From positions 24,220,284 through 24,284,283 of the forward strand of contig NC_089830.1 of the NCBI RefSeq assembly GCF_035046505.1: a DNA stretch of 64,000 nucleotides. Direction: 5' to 3'. Below, one piece after another: positions 1-12,200 of the stretch. The position numbers and the translations under genes are program-made. A model generated the notes under the pieces. It was not told where the DNA came from, ran no database searches, and saw only the letters and a program-made list of their open reading frames with translations. Origin of the DNA: Tiliqua scincoides (taxonomy: Eukaryota > Chordata > Lepidosauria > Squamata > Scincidae). Numbering within the stretch: the stretch's first letter is position 1; each line of letters opens with the position of its first letter.

Positions 1-382
1 TTGCCTCCTGCTGAGCCACTTCTGACCCCAATCTTGGCTGGACTTGCCTGGACTTGCAAGATAGGAGTGAGCTGTATGTCCAGCAAGCAGTGGAGAAATC
101 ACTGGAAGTCCCTCCCACAGAGGGTCAGAGAATATCAAAATGGGGAGAGGGTCAATTTTTTGAAGATGGCTCTAGGTTTTCCATTAGAACATGTTGTGGG
201 TGCATCAGGCTGGTGGTCTCTAATATTAACCCAGGTTCCAGCCCATCATCTCGAAGTTTGTGCCTGAGGTCTCTTTGTGCTCCTCTGCTTTGTTGCTGAG
301 CGAAGGTGGAAGGGTGGTGACTCTGACCCTCTGGCCTTCTGTGTCTATGTGACAACTCACCACCTGGTCACTCTTTTTACAG

Positions 383-3204
383 TGAACAATGTTGGCATGA
401 CCATTCTTCAGCCACTGTGTTTTCTAGACCTCCCTGACATTGACAAGGTGAGTTTGGTCTCAACCAAAGACCGCCTGGCACCTCCCTGCCTGTCATCAGC
501 TACCATCATTTGTTCAATCTCCTGCACACAGTTGGTGGTTCAGTGCATTGTGACATGTTGGCTGTCATCTCTGGGTTGTAATCAACTGAGCATGTAAAGT
601 ACAGATACTACAACACTTGTTTGTGGCTCCCCTGTCCACCACCCCATATTTCACAGGTCTCAAGCAGGCATGTAATGAGGCTCTTACATGCCCCCGCCCA
701 ACACTGGGTCTTTTTAATCACTGACCCTGAGCTACTGGGTTCCTCTTCCTAGAGCAAATATCGTGTGGAATTAGGAATTCTAACCTTCTTGGAAACAATG
801 TTCAGAGAGGTTGCCATTCTGTTGCTGCAAATAGGGCCAAATGTTAATTTGTACACCTTAACCATGAACAGTACTATGGCTGCAGTCTTATATATACTCA
901 CCTGGGAGTAAGTTTCCTGTAGACATGCATAGAGGTTTACTGAAATCTCGTCCCCTCTGTCTTCCTGGCGTTTCACGGGCTTCTTATTATCAAGGTAGTT
1001 GACATTCTACTGTTTTCAGCTTTATTTTTTTGTATTGGAGTTTATTTTTTGGTCGGAGTTTCCAGATAGGGCTTCTCTAGGCAATTCTCAAGATGATTAG
1101 GAAACACATTCTGTGCTATCAGATCTGGCTTTTGGTCTTTGCCCTCATTTGGATGGGCAAATGGCTGCCTGCGATTGAAGAGGTGAGGCACTGGAAGTGA
1201 GAGGCACACAGAAAGAGGCTGTGACTGAGTGGAAGCTTCTTGTGCCTCTGTCTTGTCTTTGAAACATCCCTCTCTTGCATGGAGGAGCCAATAAACGCCG
1301 TAACCAAAGGAGCAGGTTGTTTTAAGGACACTATTTTGATTGAAAAGTGGACTTTAACGTCAATCAATTTTAAAACAATGTCCCCTTGGCAACTGCTTGT
1401 CCTGTGTTGTGGGATTCTTTTCAGCTTGTACAGCCTGAGGATGTGGACAGACTCCTTTGGAGTGTGAGGCCATCTGCCTGCCTGCTCGACCCTTGCCCAG
1501 CTTGGTTGATAAGAGCTGCCCGGGGTGGGCTGGCTGAGTGGACAGGGAGGGTGGTCAACTCTTCCTTAATGGAGGGGACGTTACCACTCGCTTTGAAACG
1601 GGCGGTGGTTCGCCCCCTCCTGAAGAAGCCCTCCCTGGATTCCACTGTGTTGGATAACTACCGGCCAGTCTCCAACATCCCGTTTCTGGGCAAGGTAATT
1701 GAGCGGGTGGTGGCGTCCCAACTCCAGAGGGTCTTGGATGAAGCGGATTATCTGGATCCTTTTCAATCTGGCTTCAGGCCGGGCTTTGGGACGGAAACCG
1801 CCTTGGTCGCCTTGGTGGATGACCTACGCCGGGGACTGGACAGGGGGAGTGCGTCCCTGTTGGTTCTGCTGGACCTCTCAGCGGCTTTCGATACCATCGA
1901 CCATGGTATCCTTCTGGGCCGATTGGCCGAGTTGGGAGCTGGAGGCACTGTTTTGCGGTGGTTCCGCTCCTACTTGGAGGGTCGGTCCCAGATGGTGGTG
2001 CTGGGGGATGCCTGTTCGACACCCTGGCCCTTGAGATGCGGGGTGCCACAGGGCTCAATTCTGTCCCCCATGCTATTTAACATCTACATGAAACCGCTGG
2101 GAGACGTCATCCGGGGGTTTGGAGTGGGGTGCCATCAATATGCCGATGACACCCAGCTCTATCTCTCCTTTCCTCCAGACTCCAGGGTGGCGGTTGAGGG
2201 CCTGGAGCGCTGTCTGGAGGCAGTGAGGATCTGGATGGGGGCTAACAAGCTGAAATTAAATCCGGATAAGACAGAGGCTCTCTTGGTTCGGAAATCCTCG
2301 ATGCAGGTGCTGGACTATCGGCTTGCGCTGAATGGGGTTGCACTCCCTCTGAAGGAGCAGGTCCGCAGCTTGGGGGTCCACCTGGACTCGCAGCTGCTCC
2401 TGGATTCCCAGGTGGCAGCTGTGGCAAGGGGGGCCTTCGCTCAGCTTCGGCTGGTGCGCCAGCTGCGGCCGTACTTGGATCGTGCAGACCTGGCCACGGT
2501 GATCCATGCCTCAGTGACATCGAGATTAGATTACTGTAACGCGCTCTATGTGGGGCTGCCCTTGAAGATGGTTCGGAAACTGCAACTAGTGCAGAACGCG
2601 GCGGCCCGTGTGGTTACTGGAGGTAGGCGGTTCGACTCTGTCAGTCCGCTTCTCCAGCGGCTGCACTGGCTGCCCATTCGTTTCTGGGCCCAATTCAAGG
2701 TGCTGGTATTGACCTTTAAAGCCCTATACTGCTCTGGACCAGGGTATCTTAGAGATCGCCTGCTCCCGTACAATCCGGCTCGCCCTCTCAGGTCATCAGA
2801 GAAGGCCTTTTTACAAGTGCCGCCGCCTAGGGAGGTACGTGGGGCGGCTGCAAGAAATAGGGCCTTCTCAGTAGTGGCACCAACGCTATGGAACTCCCTT
2901 CCCCTTGACTTAAGAATGGCTCCCTCTCTTGAGACCTTTCGTCAAGGCCTGAAGACCCTTCTGTTTAAACAGGCCTTCTGAGTTCTTGGCCTTTTAACAT
3001 CTTTTTAACATCTTTTAATATTTTTTTACAGGCCTGATTCTTTTATGACTTGCTGCTGCTCTATGCTCTTTTTACCTTTTTTTTTTTTACTCTGCTGTTT
3101 TTAGTATGTGTTAATATGTTTTTATTTGTTTTTAAATTGTTTTTAATATGTTGTAAGCTGCCTTGAGTCCCTTCGGGGAGAAAGGCGGGGTAAAAATAAA
3201 GTTG

Positions 3205-3277
<73 letters not shown>

Positions 3278-6200
3278 AACAAACCTTGAATTCAAGTCTT
3301 CAAGGCTCAGGCTCTACTTCTGTCAAATTCAGACTGTGGCCGCTCTTTCTCTCCACCTTTTACTAGCTGAAGTGTCCTGTGATGCTCCAAAGGCTGCGGA
3401 GAGATGCCCAGGTGGTATGGAAAGTCGAGGCCCCCTTGGTCTCTCATCAGCTGCCAGAAGCTTTGTGACAAGACAATAACCAAGACAGTCACACTTCTTT
3501 TTCTTCTCTTACAGTATATACCTGACTTGGTGAACTGCAATATACTTTCTACATTGAAGGTGGGTGATGTATGGATGAACGGAACATGGAAGGGGAAGGT
3601 GCTTGGGCCCCGTTTCCCATCACTGACTGTGTGTCATTGCTCTTGTTCTCCTAGATGACACAGATCATCCTTCCTCAGATGGTTGCCAGGTAGGCGAGGA
3701 GGGAATCTGCACCCCTCAGAACCTGCCTATACAGTATTCCAGAATGACACCTGTGAGGGCTTCTGCTTCCTCCAAGGAAACTGGATTTTGATTGGGGTTG
3801 TCAACAGTATAGGAAAAAAGTATCATGAGCAGATGTCAAAATTGTTTATTGTATTAGCTAAAAGCCCTCACAATGAGATAAGATAAAATATATGGATCCA
3901 AGTATACATCAAAATAGAAACAATGATAAAATGATAAAATGAGGTCAAAATCAAGCACAAAGGCACCTACACCCATCATATTAAGGAATCTCCTTTACAA
4001 TCTACTGCTGTTTCCCCCAGGTAGTTGGCACAAATAGTTCTGGCAGCTTTGGCAAACAGCGCTACGCTATAAGTGATCAATGAGTCACAATGGGAAAGCA
4101 ACCAACACAATTTCATTTGTGTGTTCTCCCCTTGAAGGATAGCCAAAATAGGCTCCAAAAATCTTACCCTAGGGTTTTGATAAAGCTAGCAATGAAGCAG
4201 GTAATGTACAATATCCTCGATCTGTCCTGCTCCACAAATACAAAACCTCAAATGCCTGGGAATGGACATATATCTGCCATCTAGAACTGCCGTTGGCATG
4301 GTTTGGAAATGCAGTTCAGTAAACGCCTTTCTCAAAGAGGCAAAGGTAAGTGAATATAAATATTGCACTCTTGAGTGACTTGGTTTCAGGAAACGATACA
4401 GCTGAGACAAATATGAAGATCTTACTATATCTAAGTCCTAATCGTTATCCAGTTTGAACATCCATTCCTTCAGCATTTGTTTAATTTCAGAAAAGACAAA
4501 AATGTCAGTAGAAAGAGCTTTAGATTTTAAGAGCATTTGCACCAAAGTAGCCCAATCTCCTCTTCTCCAATGCTCAGCCAAACAGAGTTTAGGAAGACGA
4601 TTTTCTGGCATGTTCAAAATTCTCATAATAAGAAATTATGGCTACGGCAGCTCTGGCCTTTATAGATACCATACCTGTCTCCATTCTGAGAAATGCTGCC
4701 AGAGTAGATGGGGGAACTGCCAAAATGTGCCTCAAAAATTTATTCTGAGCAACTTCAGGAATGTGTACGTTGTTCTGCTTTATACCCCAGATCTCTATAC
4801 CATATAACATTTGAGAAATTACTCTCCCCGAAAAAACCTTTAAAGCTGGAATTACCAAATTACCTCCTCTGGAATGGAAAATTTTTAGTAAGGCATAGCT
4901 TGATTTTTGTGCTAATGTTTTAACATTTTGAAGTTGGGATTTCCAGCTATTTCTTTCATCAAAGAATACACCCAAATATTTGAAGGCAGGAACTTGTTCA
5001 ATCTTGTGATCACCCAAAGTCCAACTAAATTTAGGTGAACACTTGCCAAAAACCACTATTTTAGATTTGGCGTAATTCACCCTCAATTGCTCCGAATCAC
5101 TAAAATCTTGTAGCTTGTTTAAAATTCTCTTAAGCCCTTTCCTATTCAAAGATAATAAAACAATGTTGTCCGCATAAATAAGGGTTGCAATCTTAAGGTT
5201 TCCAATTGAAGGGGGGAAATGATCTGCATGAGTTAGAACATTTACAATGTTGTTAATATAAAGGTTGAAAAGAAGTGGGGCCAGCAAGCACCCTTGTCTA
5301 ACACCTTTGGTAGAACGAATTTCCTCCGTCAATCTTCCATCTGCACTAATTCTTACCCTCAAGGTAGTATTAGTATATAATTCCTGCATTAAGAGCAGCA
5401 GCCTCCTATCAATATTAGTCCCAGCAAGCTTATCCCATAGACGATCCCTAGGGACTGTATCAAATGCAGAGGAAAAGTCTATAAATGCTGCAAATAGCCA
5501 TTTGCTTGTATATTTACAGATTAAATGGTGAAGGACAAAGTTTTGATCCACCGTACTATAGCCTTTCCTAAACCCAGCTTGTTCTTGATGTAAAATATCA
5601 CTTTCCTCAACCCACTTTACCAACTTCTGAAGGAGATAACGACAGTAGATCTTAGAACTAATGTCCAGTAAACTAATTGGGCGATAATTCTGGGGGTTAG
5701 AATTATCCCCTTTTTTGTAAACTGGAAAAATAATACTCTGCCTCCAGCCTTCCGGGAAAAGGCTTGTAGCATTAATGTAAGTAAATAATTTGGCAAGGAG
5801 AGGGGTCCACCATTCAATATTGGTCTTATACGCCTCGGGAGGAATCATGTCCTCTCCAGGTGCTTTTCCTGTTGCTAGAGCATCTATAAGTTCACCTACT
5901 TCCTGTTCTGTGACTGGGGGCCATTCTGGTGTTAATGCCAAAAGCGACTGGCTATTGCTAACATTATTTTGCCTGGCATTGGCGTCACTATCAAATATAT
6001 TACTAAAATATGAACACCATGTACCGGCAGCAATACAGTCATTCATTTTACAACTAAGACCCAAATTGGGAGGTGAAATTAAAGACCAAAACTTTTTTCA
6101 TTCTTTTCCATGACAGCCTTCCCCAATTCCTTCCACTGAGCTGACATATGTGCACTCTTTTTTTGTTTCAGAAGTTCCTTATAAGTTGAACGACATTGGG

Positions 6201-9200
6201 TCAAAGCATCTAAATCTGAAACTAGCCGAGTTTGTCTTGTCTTCCTAATCAATCGAGTCAGACTTTTTTGGCCAATCTACATTCCTTATCAAACCAGCTA
6301 CCCTGGTAGGGGGCAGAACCAGGTTCCCGTGTCTTCTGAACTAATAAAGGCCTTAACATTGAAGTAATATAGTTAAGGCTTTCTATAGGATCCATGTCTC
6401 CTTTAACAACGTCCCTATGTAAAACCACAAGATTAGGACTGTTTAATAATTCCTGGATTGATAAATCCATAGTGGGGGACCATTTCAATGGTTTCCCCAC
6501 AACAATAGTCCTGTCAGCCCAATCAGTGGAAATAAAAGGCAGCTGAGGGATTTCTGTGGATATAGAGAGACATACAGGTAAATGATCACTATCAGGACGA
6601 TCTAAGATGTCATAGTTCAGCTTAAAAGATAATAACCTGGTGGAACAAAAAATATAATCGATGACACTTGCTGCCCTACTGTTTTTTAAGTAAGTGAAAT
6701 AACCCTTTGAGTTATCCAAAAAACTGCCATGAAGGCAAGTTAACTGAAAAGATGACATTAACTCAACTAACCTGCTACCTTGTGTATTAGCCACCTTATC
6801 TAAGGAGGAGTGATCAGATAAAAAGACTTCATTATGAAGCACAGAGATGGTTCTGGTCCCTGGCACATTGAACCCAAAATGGTTGGTTGGCCACATCACA
6901 TAGTTTAGAAGCACTGATGTAGCATACTTAGCTAGAAAGAGACATTTGCTTGTCTCCATTTGCTCTTTTCCAGTCCTTGGGGTCACAGTCTTTCTGGTGC
7001 CACAAGGGCTCTTTGATTGCTGTAAAGCAGGGGTGCTCAGTACGTCGATCGTTATCTACTGGTTGATCTTGAGGCAAAATGAGTCGATCGCGGAGCCCTG
7101 TCTCTCCAAACTGGCGCGGGAGAGGCAGCGCTGCTGAGGTGAGGAACAAGGTGAGCGGCCGTGGCCTCTGCGCAACCCTCCCCGGGGGCGCCTTGTTAGA
7201 GCCTCAGCCGCAGTCCCTGCATCGGGGGCTGCTCTTGTAATGCGGGGGCATTCTGTGGCAGGACTGCCCTCTGCCTGGCCCCCTTTTGTGGAGGCAGAGA
7301 GCAGAGGCAAGGCTGGTCTGAGGAGGGGGGGAGGGCACCTTATTAGAGCCGAAGCCGCGTCAGGGGCTGCTCTTGGGCTCCACTACTGGGGCTGACTCCT
7401 GAGTAGACAGGCAGAGGAGCTCCTCTCAAGCTGCTCCCCTGTCCATGCATCCCTGGGATGAAGCCCCCTTGACTCTGCTGGGGCTGACTCCTGAGTAGAC
7501 AGGCAGAGCAGCCACTCTCCTGTCCATGCATCCCTGGGATGAAGCCCCCTTGACTCTACTGGGGCTGACTCCTGAGTAGACAGGCAGAACAGCCGCTCTC
7601 CTGTCCATGCATCCCTGGGATGAAGCCCCGTTGACTCTACTGGGGCTGACTTACCTTTCCCCTGTTTTTGCACTGGTATGTATGGAGATCTGCCCCCCTC
7701 CAACTTCCATCTGTTGGTTCTGTGTGCAAGGGGTTTTGCACTGGTCTTACTGTGATGTCTATATAGAGATCTTCCCTCCCCCACACCTTTCCCCTGTTTT
7801 TGCACTGGTAGGTATGGAGATCTGCCCCCCCCCCCACTTGTATTGGAATGGAGGAAGATCTGGTGAGGAGGTAGATGTGGTGTCAGCAGTGGCCCCTTTA
7901 AGGGTCAGGCCTGGGCATCCAGCAGCATGTGCTGCACAGCTGCAGCCACTTGAAGGCAATAGGGCCCTCAGGGATATAAGAGCACCTGAGGCAGGAAGGG
8001 TTTGTGGGTTGTAGAAGGAGTGCAGGTTGACTTTGGAAGCTGACGTTGTGTTGTGCAATATTGGCTCATGTGGTTATGCAAGGTACACCAACATACATTG
8101 TACACATAAATGTTATATGTTATAATGGCGCGAACATTGTAAAAAAACTCTGGTAGATCTCCGGGACTTGCTGGGTTTCAAAGTAGCTCTCGAGCCAAAA
8201 AAGTGTGAGCACCCCTGCTGTAAAGGCAGCCCTGCCTGTTCCCTCTGGAATATTTTGGAGAATCTTGGTTTGCATTGGATTCCTTGGGGAAGGGCAGATG
8301 TTGCTGTAACTCACCAGAATGACTCTCTCTGTAGGAAGAAGGGGATTATCATAAACATGTCTTCGTTACTTGCCCGTCGTCCTATCCCCCTGCAACAGAT
8401 ATATGCTGCATCCAAGGTGAGTAGCATGTACACCTCTGTAACCCTATATCTTCAGGTTCAGGCTGTCAAGAGGACATATTTTTCTGGTGCAGTTCTGTGG
8501 CCTGCTGAAGGGAAAGGTGCCAGCTCCCAGTCAGTTGAATCACAGTAATAATAACCCCCTTCCAGGGGGTTTCTTCTATCTTTTTCCCCACCATGCCTGC
8601 AGCTTCTCTGGAAGGGAAAGAGGTGGCTTGGGTTGGAGGGGCACTTGACTGGTTGCGCACGAAAAACTTGCTGGTGTGTTCCTAGCTTAAGCAGAAAAAG
8701 AGTAAGAACTACAGGAATGAGTGCATTTCTACGGGGCTACACCTGCCATATGAAAGGCTGCTCAGGTGTGCCCTGTTTTGAGATGCCCTCCTGCAAGCTG
8801 AAGAACTCAAAGGGCTTGAACACAAGATGATACAAGGAGGAGGAGCCATTGACTGAGCTTTTTCTTCTTCTGTTAAGACGACTGGAGATTTTCTTGTTGT
8901 GGCTGATCTTTCCGGATCCTTCCCTTCCCAATAGATGGGGAAGATGTCACACACAGGGTGAGAGAGGACTCCAGTGGCATAGCTAAGGATCGTGTAGCCC
9001 AGTGCTGAACTCAGAATGCCCTGGTTGTGACGTCACACTTGGCCTTTTAAAAAGGGTGAAAATGGGGGAAAATCTGCCTCCTCCCCCAGCAGCTCGCTGC
9101 CCACTTGCTCTGCTGCCTCCCTCCAGGCTCCCCCCATATCAACAACTTATTGGTTCCCTGCTGTATCATAGGAACACGTAATTGGCTCTCAGAATGAACA

Positions 9201-12200
9201 GTCTCAGTGGCCAGTTTTGAGTTAACCAAACATAGTTTTTGTTACATAATGCAGTTGTATTTTTATTTTTGTTATTTGGCTATAACTTTTGATATAATAG
9301 AGATATTTTGATGCTGTTTGTTTCATTGTATTCTGCATTAAATTCCACATTGAATGGTGTATAACATGATGGTGTTATAAAACCAAAGTTTTAACAATTT
9401 TGGTCACTAGTGTTCAGCTCAGATTGCTGCCCTCCCTTATGCTTGTGGCCCACTACAATTACTACCCCCTGCACCCCTTAGCGACACTACTGGGGGACCC
9501 AGAATGGGTCCTCTTGCTTGTCAGAATGACTCCAAGTCCCTCCTGCTTTTCACACGGAAGCCTTCAAGGACAGTAGGGCAGGCATACAATGATTGTGTCT
9601 AACATAGGATTGTGTGTTGATGTGTCACCAATACATCCTTTCAGCATGGAAAGTGCTATAAATCCATTCTTTTCTTTCCTGCTACCACTGTGTGTCCTTC
9701 ATGACCTTCAAATAATCTACTTTTCACATAAGTGGAACATGCAGCTTGATTGTGCCCTTGTCAATTGAGACCTTCTTTTGAAGAGGTTGCTACACCTTGA
9801 ATGCTCACAGAGGTATTTTCACCCTCAGACTCTGACTTTTCTGCCCTTTCAGGTATTTATAGATGTCTTCTCCCGAGCATTGGACGGAGAATACCGCTCC
9901 AAAGGCATCATTGTGCAGGTACTGTTGATTGAGCCTCCTGTTCTTATCCCAAGCAATCAAAGGACAATCGGACTTGTGGCAGACCACTCAACAGGGCAAA
10001 ATTCTTCCAGTTAAGAAATTAGGATTTGCCTATGGGATGGCATTCTTCCTGGTCACGTCCACACTGTAGGTTCCTTCCAGCTGTGGACACCCTGTGCTCC
10101 CACCACCTGCAGCGAGGAGAATTAAAACAAAGAGTCCCCTTAATGTGTGATACAGTACTCTTGTCTAGCAATGTCCTTCCCCACAACCAAGATCAAAGAA
10201 GTCCCATTCCACAAGGCCCCTGCAACATTAATTAGTGGCTTCCTCCTCCTTTTTCACTTTGTATGTAGCATGGTCAGGAGCACAGTGAAATGTGTCTTAC
10301 AGCGCAATCTGACCTTGCACTGGAACAGGCAGGCCAGGACAGCTGCGCTGTATCCAGTGCAAGATTGGGGCCTGAAGTGGCTCAGCTGGAGGTAAAGTGA
10401 AACTCCTTCCCTTACCCCCGGGTAAACCACCACAGCCCCAATGGGCCTCCTCGAACTTGCACCACCTCTGGAGGTAGCATAAGTTTGAGGAGAGTGTAGT
10501 GACTTGAAGCTGCTCCATGCTGCTTGGGGAACGGGGTTGGGATCTGGCATAACAGCTGGCACCCAGTCTCCTACTCCTCACCTGCCTGCCCCAAGGACCG
10601 CCCTCCACCTGTCCTCCCCCCACCCCGGAACACCTCCCTCCCCGCCTCCTCCCTGCTCACCCCAGACCCCTATGTCGGCTGAGCTTGGCCGATGCAATCA
10701 TCCCTTTCCAAGTTGGTGTGGAGACAGGATGCAGCCACCGTGGACTGGTGTGTGTCCCTCTGTCGGGGTTCCCCTCCCACAGGTCCCCAGCTTACCCAGG
10801 GAGAGGACTTCTGGGTCAGAGGATCAGAGAGGAAGCTGGTGGAGCATGGGGCCACCTCCCCACACGCTGCTTGGGCACTCCAGTGGGTGGCAAAGCGCAG
10901 CAAAGGAACACTGCGTGCTGAACCCCCCGCTTCTCCCTCCACCTTGGAGGAGGAAGGGGGGAGACAGGACGCAGGCCATTCGGCTGCTGGGCAGCTGCCT
11001 CTCCCCTGCCTCGGGGGAGAAGGGGAGCACTCCTGCCTTGCCGGGCAGGGCACCTGGCTGTGACATCGGGAGCCCCCAGCTGGACCTCCCGACGTCGTCT
11101 GCAGAGCTACAGGACCCAGGTGGGCAGGGCCAGCCCACCCCCCAAAGGCAGAGACCAGGGCAGAGGCAGCAGCCTTCCCAGCCATCTCAGGAACAACCCT
11201 GACAGCTCCAGGTGAGAGGAGGTGGGAGGGAACCAGAGAGAGGAAGGGGAGGAGTGCTGGTCATCCCAGGGGAGGGCAGTCCCAGAGACAGGCTCTTTTT
11301 GTACCATCCCTGTGAGGGAAAGGGAGGGGCCAAAGCGGAGGGTCTGCCCTACATAAACCTGGAGGCCAGGGATGACAATGCAGTTGGGAGTTAGAAGAGC
11401 AGGCAGGAGGATCTGCTGCTAGCAGCCCCTGCTCCTGACTGACAAATGCTGCCAACCCAAAGAGGGGGAACCGGGTGACACAACCCCCCCTTCTTCTGGT
11501 GAACTGTTCTGAGGCCTCCACAAGGGGTCCCCCTCGGAAAGGCCAGGCGGGCCCTCCGCTCCCCTCCCACCACAGGGAGGCCTCACACCCTCCATGGCCC
11601 AGCTGACTCCTGAGGAGGTGCAAATTTGCTAAGGGCATGTTTGCAACCCTCCTGGCCTGGTGCAAGTCCACGCTGGCCCAAGGTGCAATCAGGATTGCGC
11701 CCTTAGTTAAACAACTTTAGTATCCAGGGGCAGGACCGAGGAGAGGAGGAAGCAAGCTTGTTTTTATTACTTGTTCCCTTCCATTGTTTTATTTTATTTT
11801 GTGATAGTGTTGTTTTATTATAAACAGGAAAAATGAAAATAATAATGAAAGGAAGACAACAATTAACCCCCCCCCCCCACAGGAATTGCCTAATTAAGAG
11901 GCAGCCCATCACTAATTCCCCAGTGATTCTGAACTGGAAGCAACAAAAGGGACAGAATTGGCAAAGAGGTACCAATGGTAGAGTAACTTCTAAAAACCTG
12001 GATTGGCATTTTGCCAGTCCATACACATTTATTGGCAGTCAGAATATGAAGCCTCCAGATTGTCAAGGTCTGGGAAAAAAAGTACTTGAAGCCTAGACCT
12101 CCAGCCTAGAACCTTCTGCCAACTGAACATCAGGCTGCAGTTCCCAGCCCCTGAACTGAGGAATCCTAAGTTGGGGAAGACAAGCATGGATTCAGACATG

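Larger units (their letters stand above)
7028..8217. mobile_element. hAT-type non-autonomous transposon, copy A only
   Basis: Terminal inverted repeats CAGGGGTGCTCA and TGAGCACCCCTG are flanked by an exact 8-bp target duplication CTGTAAAG (7020-7027 and 8218-8225). The empty site is intact in copy B at 48310-48317, proving insertion after the duplication. No transposase ORF is visible. The interior holds an 81-bp tandem repeat and a stretch related to an LTR found in copy B. The ends carry GTCGATCG-rich sequence and an AGATCTCCGGG/TTGCTGGGTTTC block shared with the elements at 43753-45149 and 63972 onward. Confidence 0.93.

Noticed and set aside
7383-7805. 140-residue repetitive ORF on the minus strand
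   Set aside because: Made of the 81-bp tandem repeat inside a hAT element. 81 is a multiple of three, so the frame stays open by chance.
10504-11202. 232-residue ORF
   Set aside because: GC-rich intron and repeat sequence with shadow ORFs on both strands. The real coding exons of the gene lie on either side.
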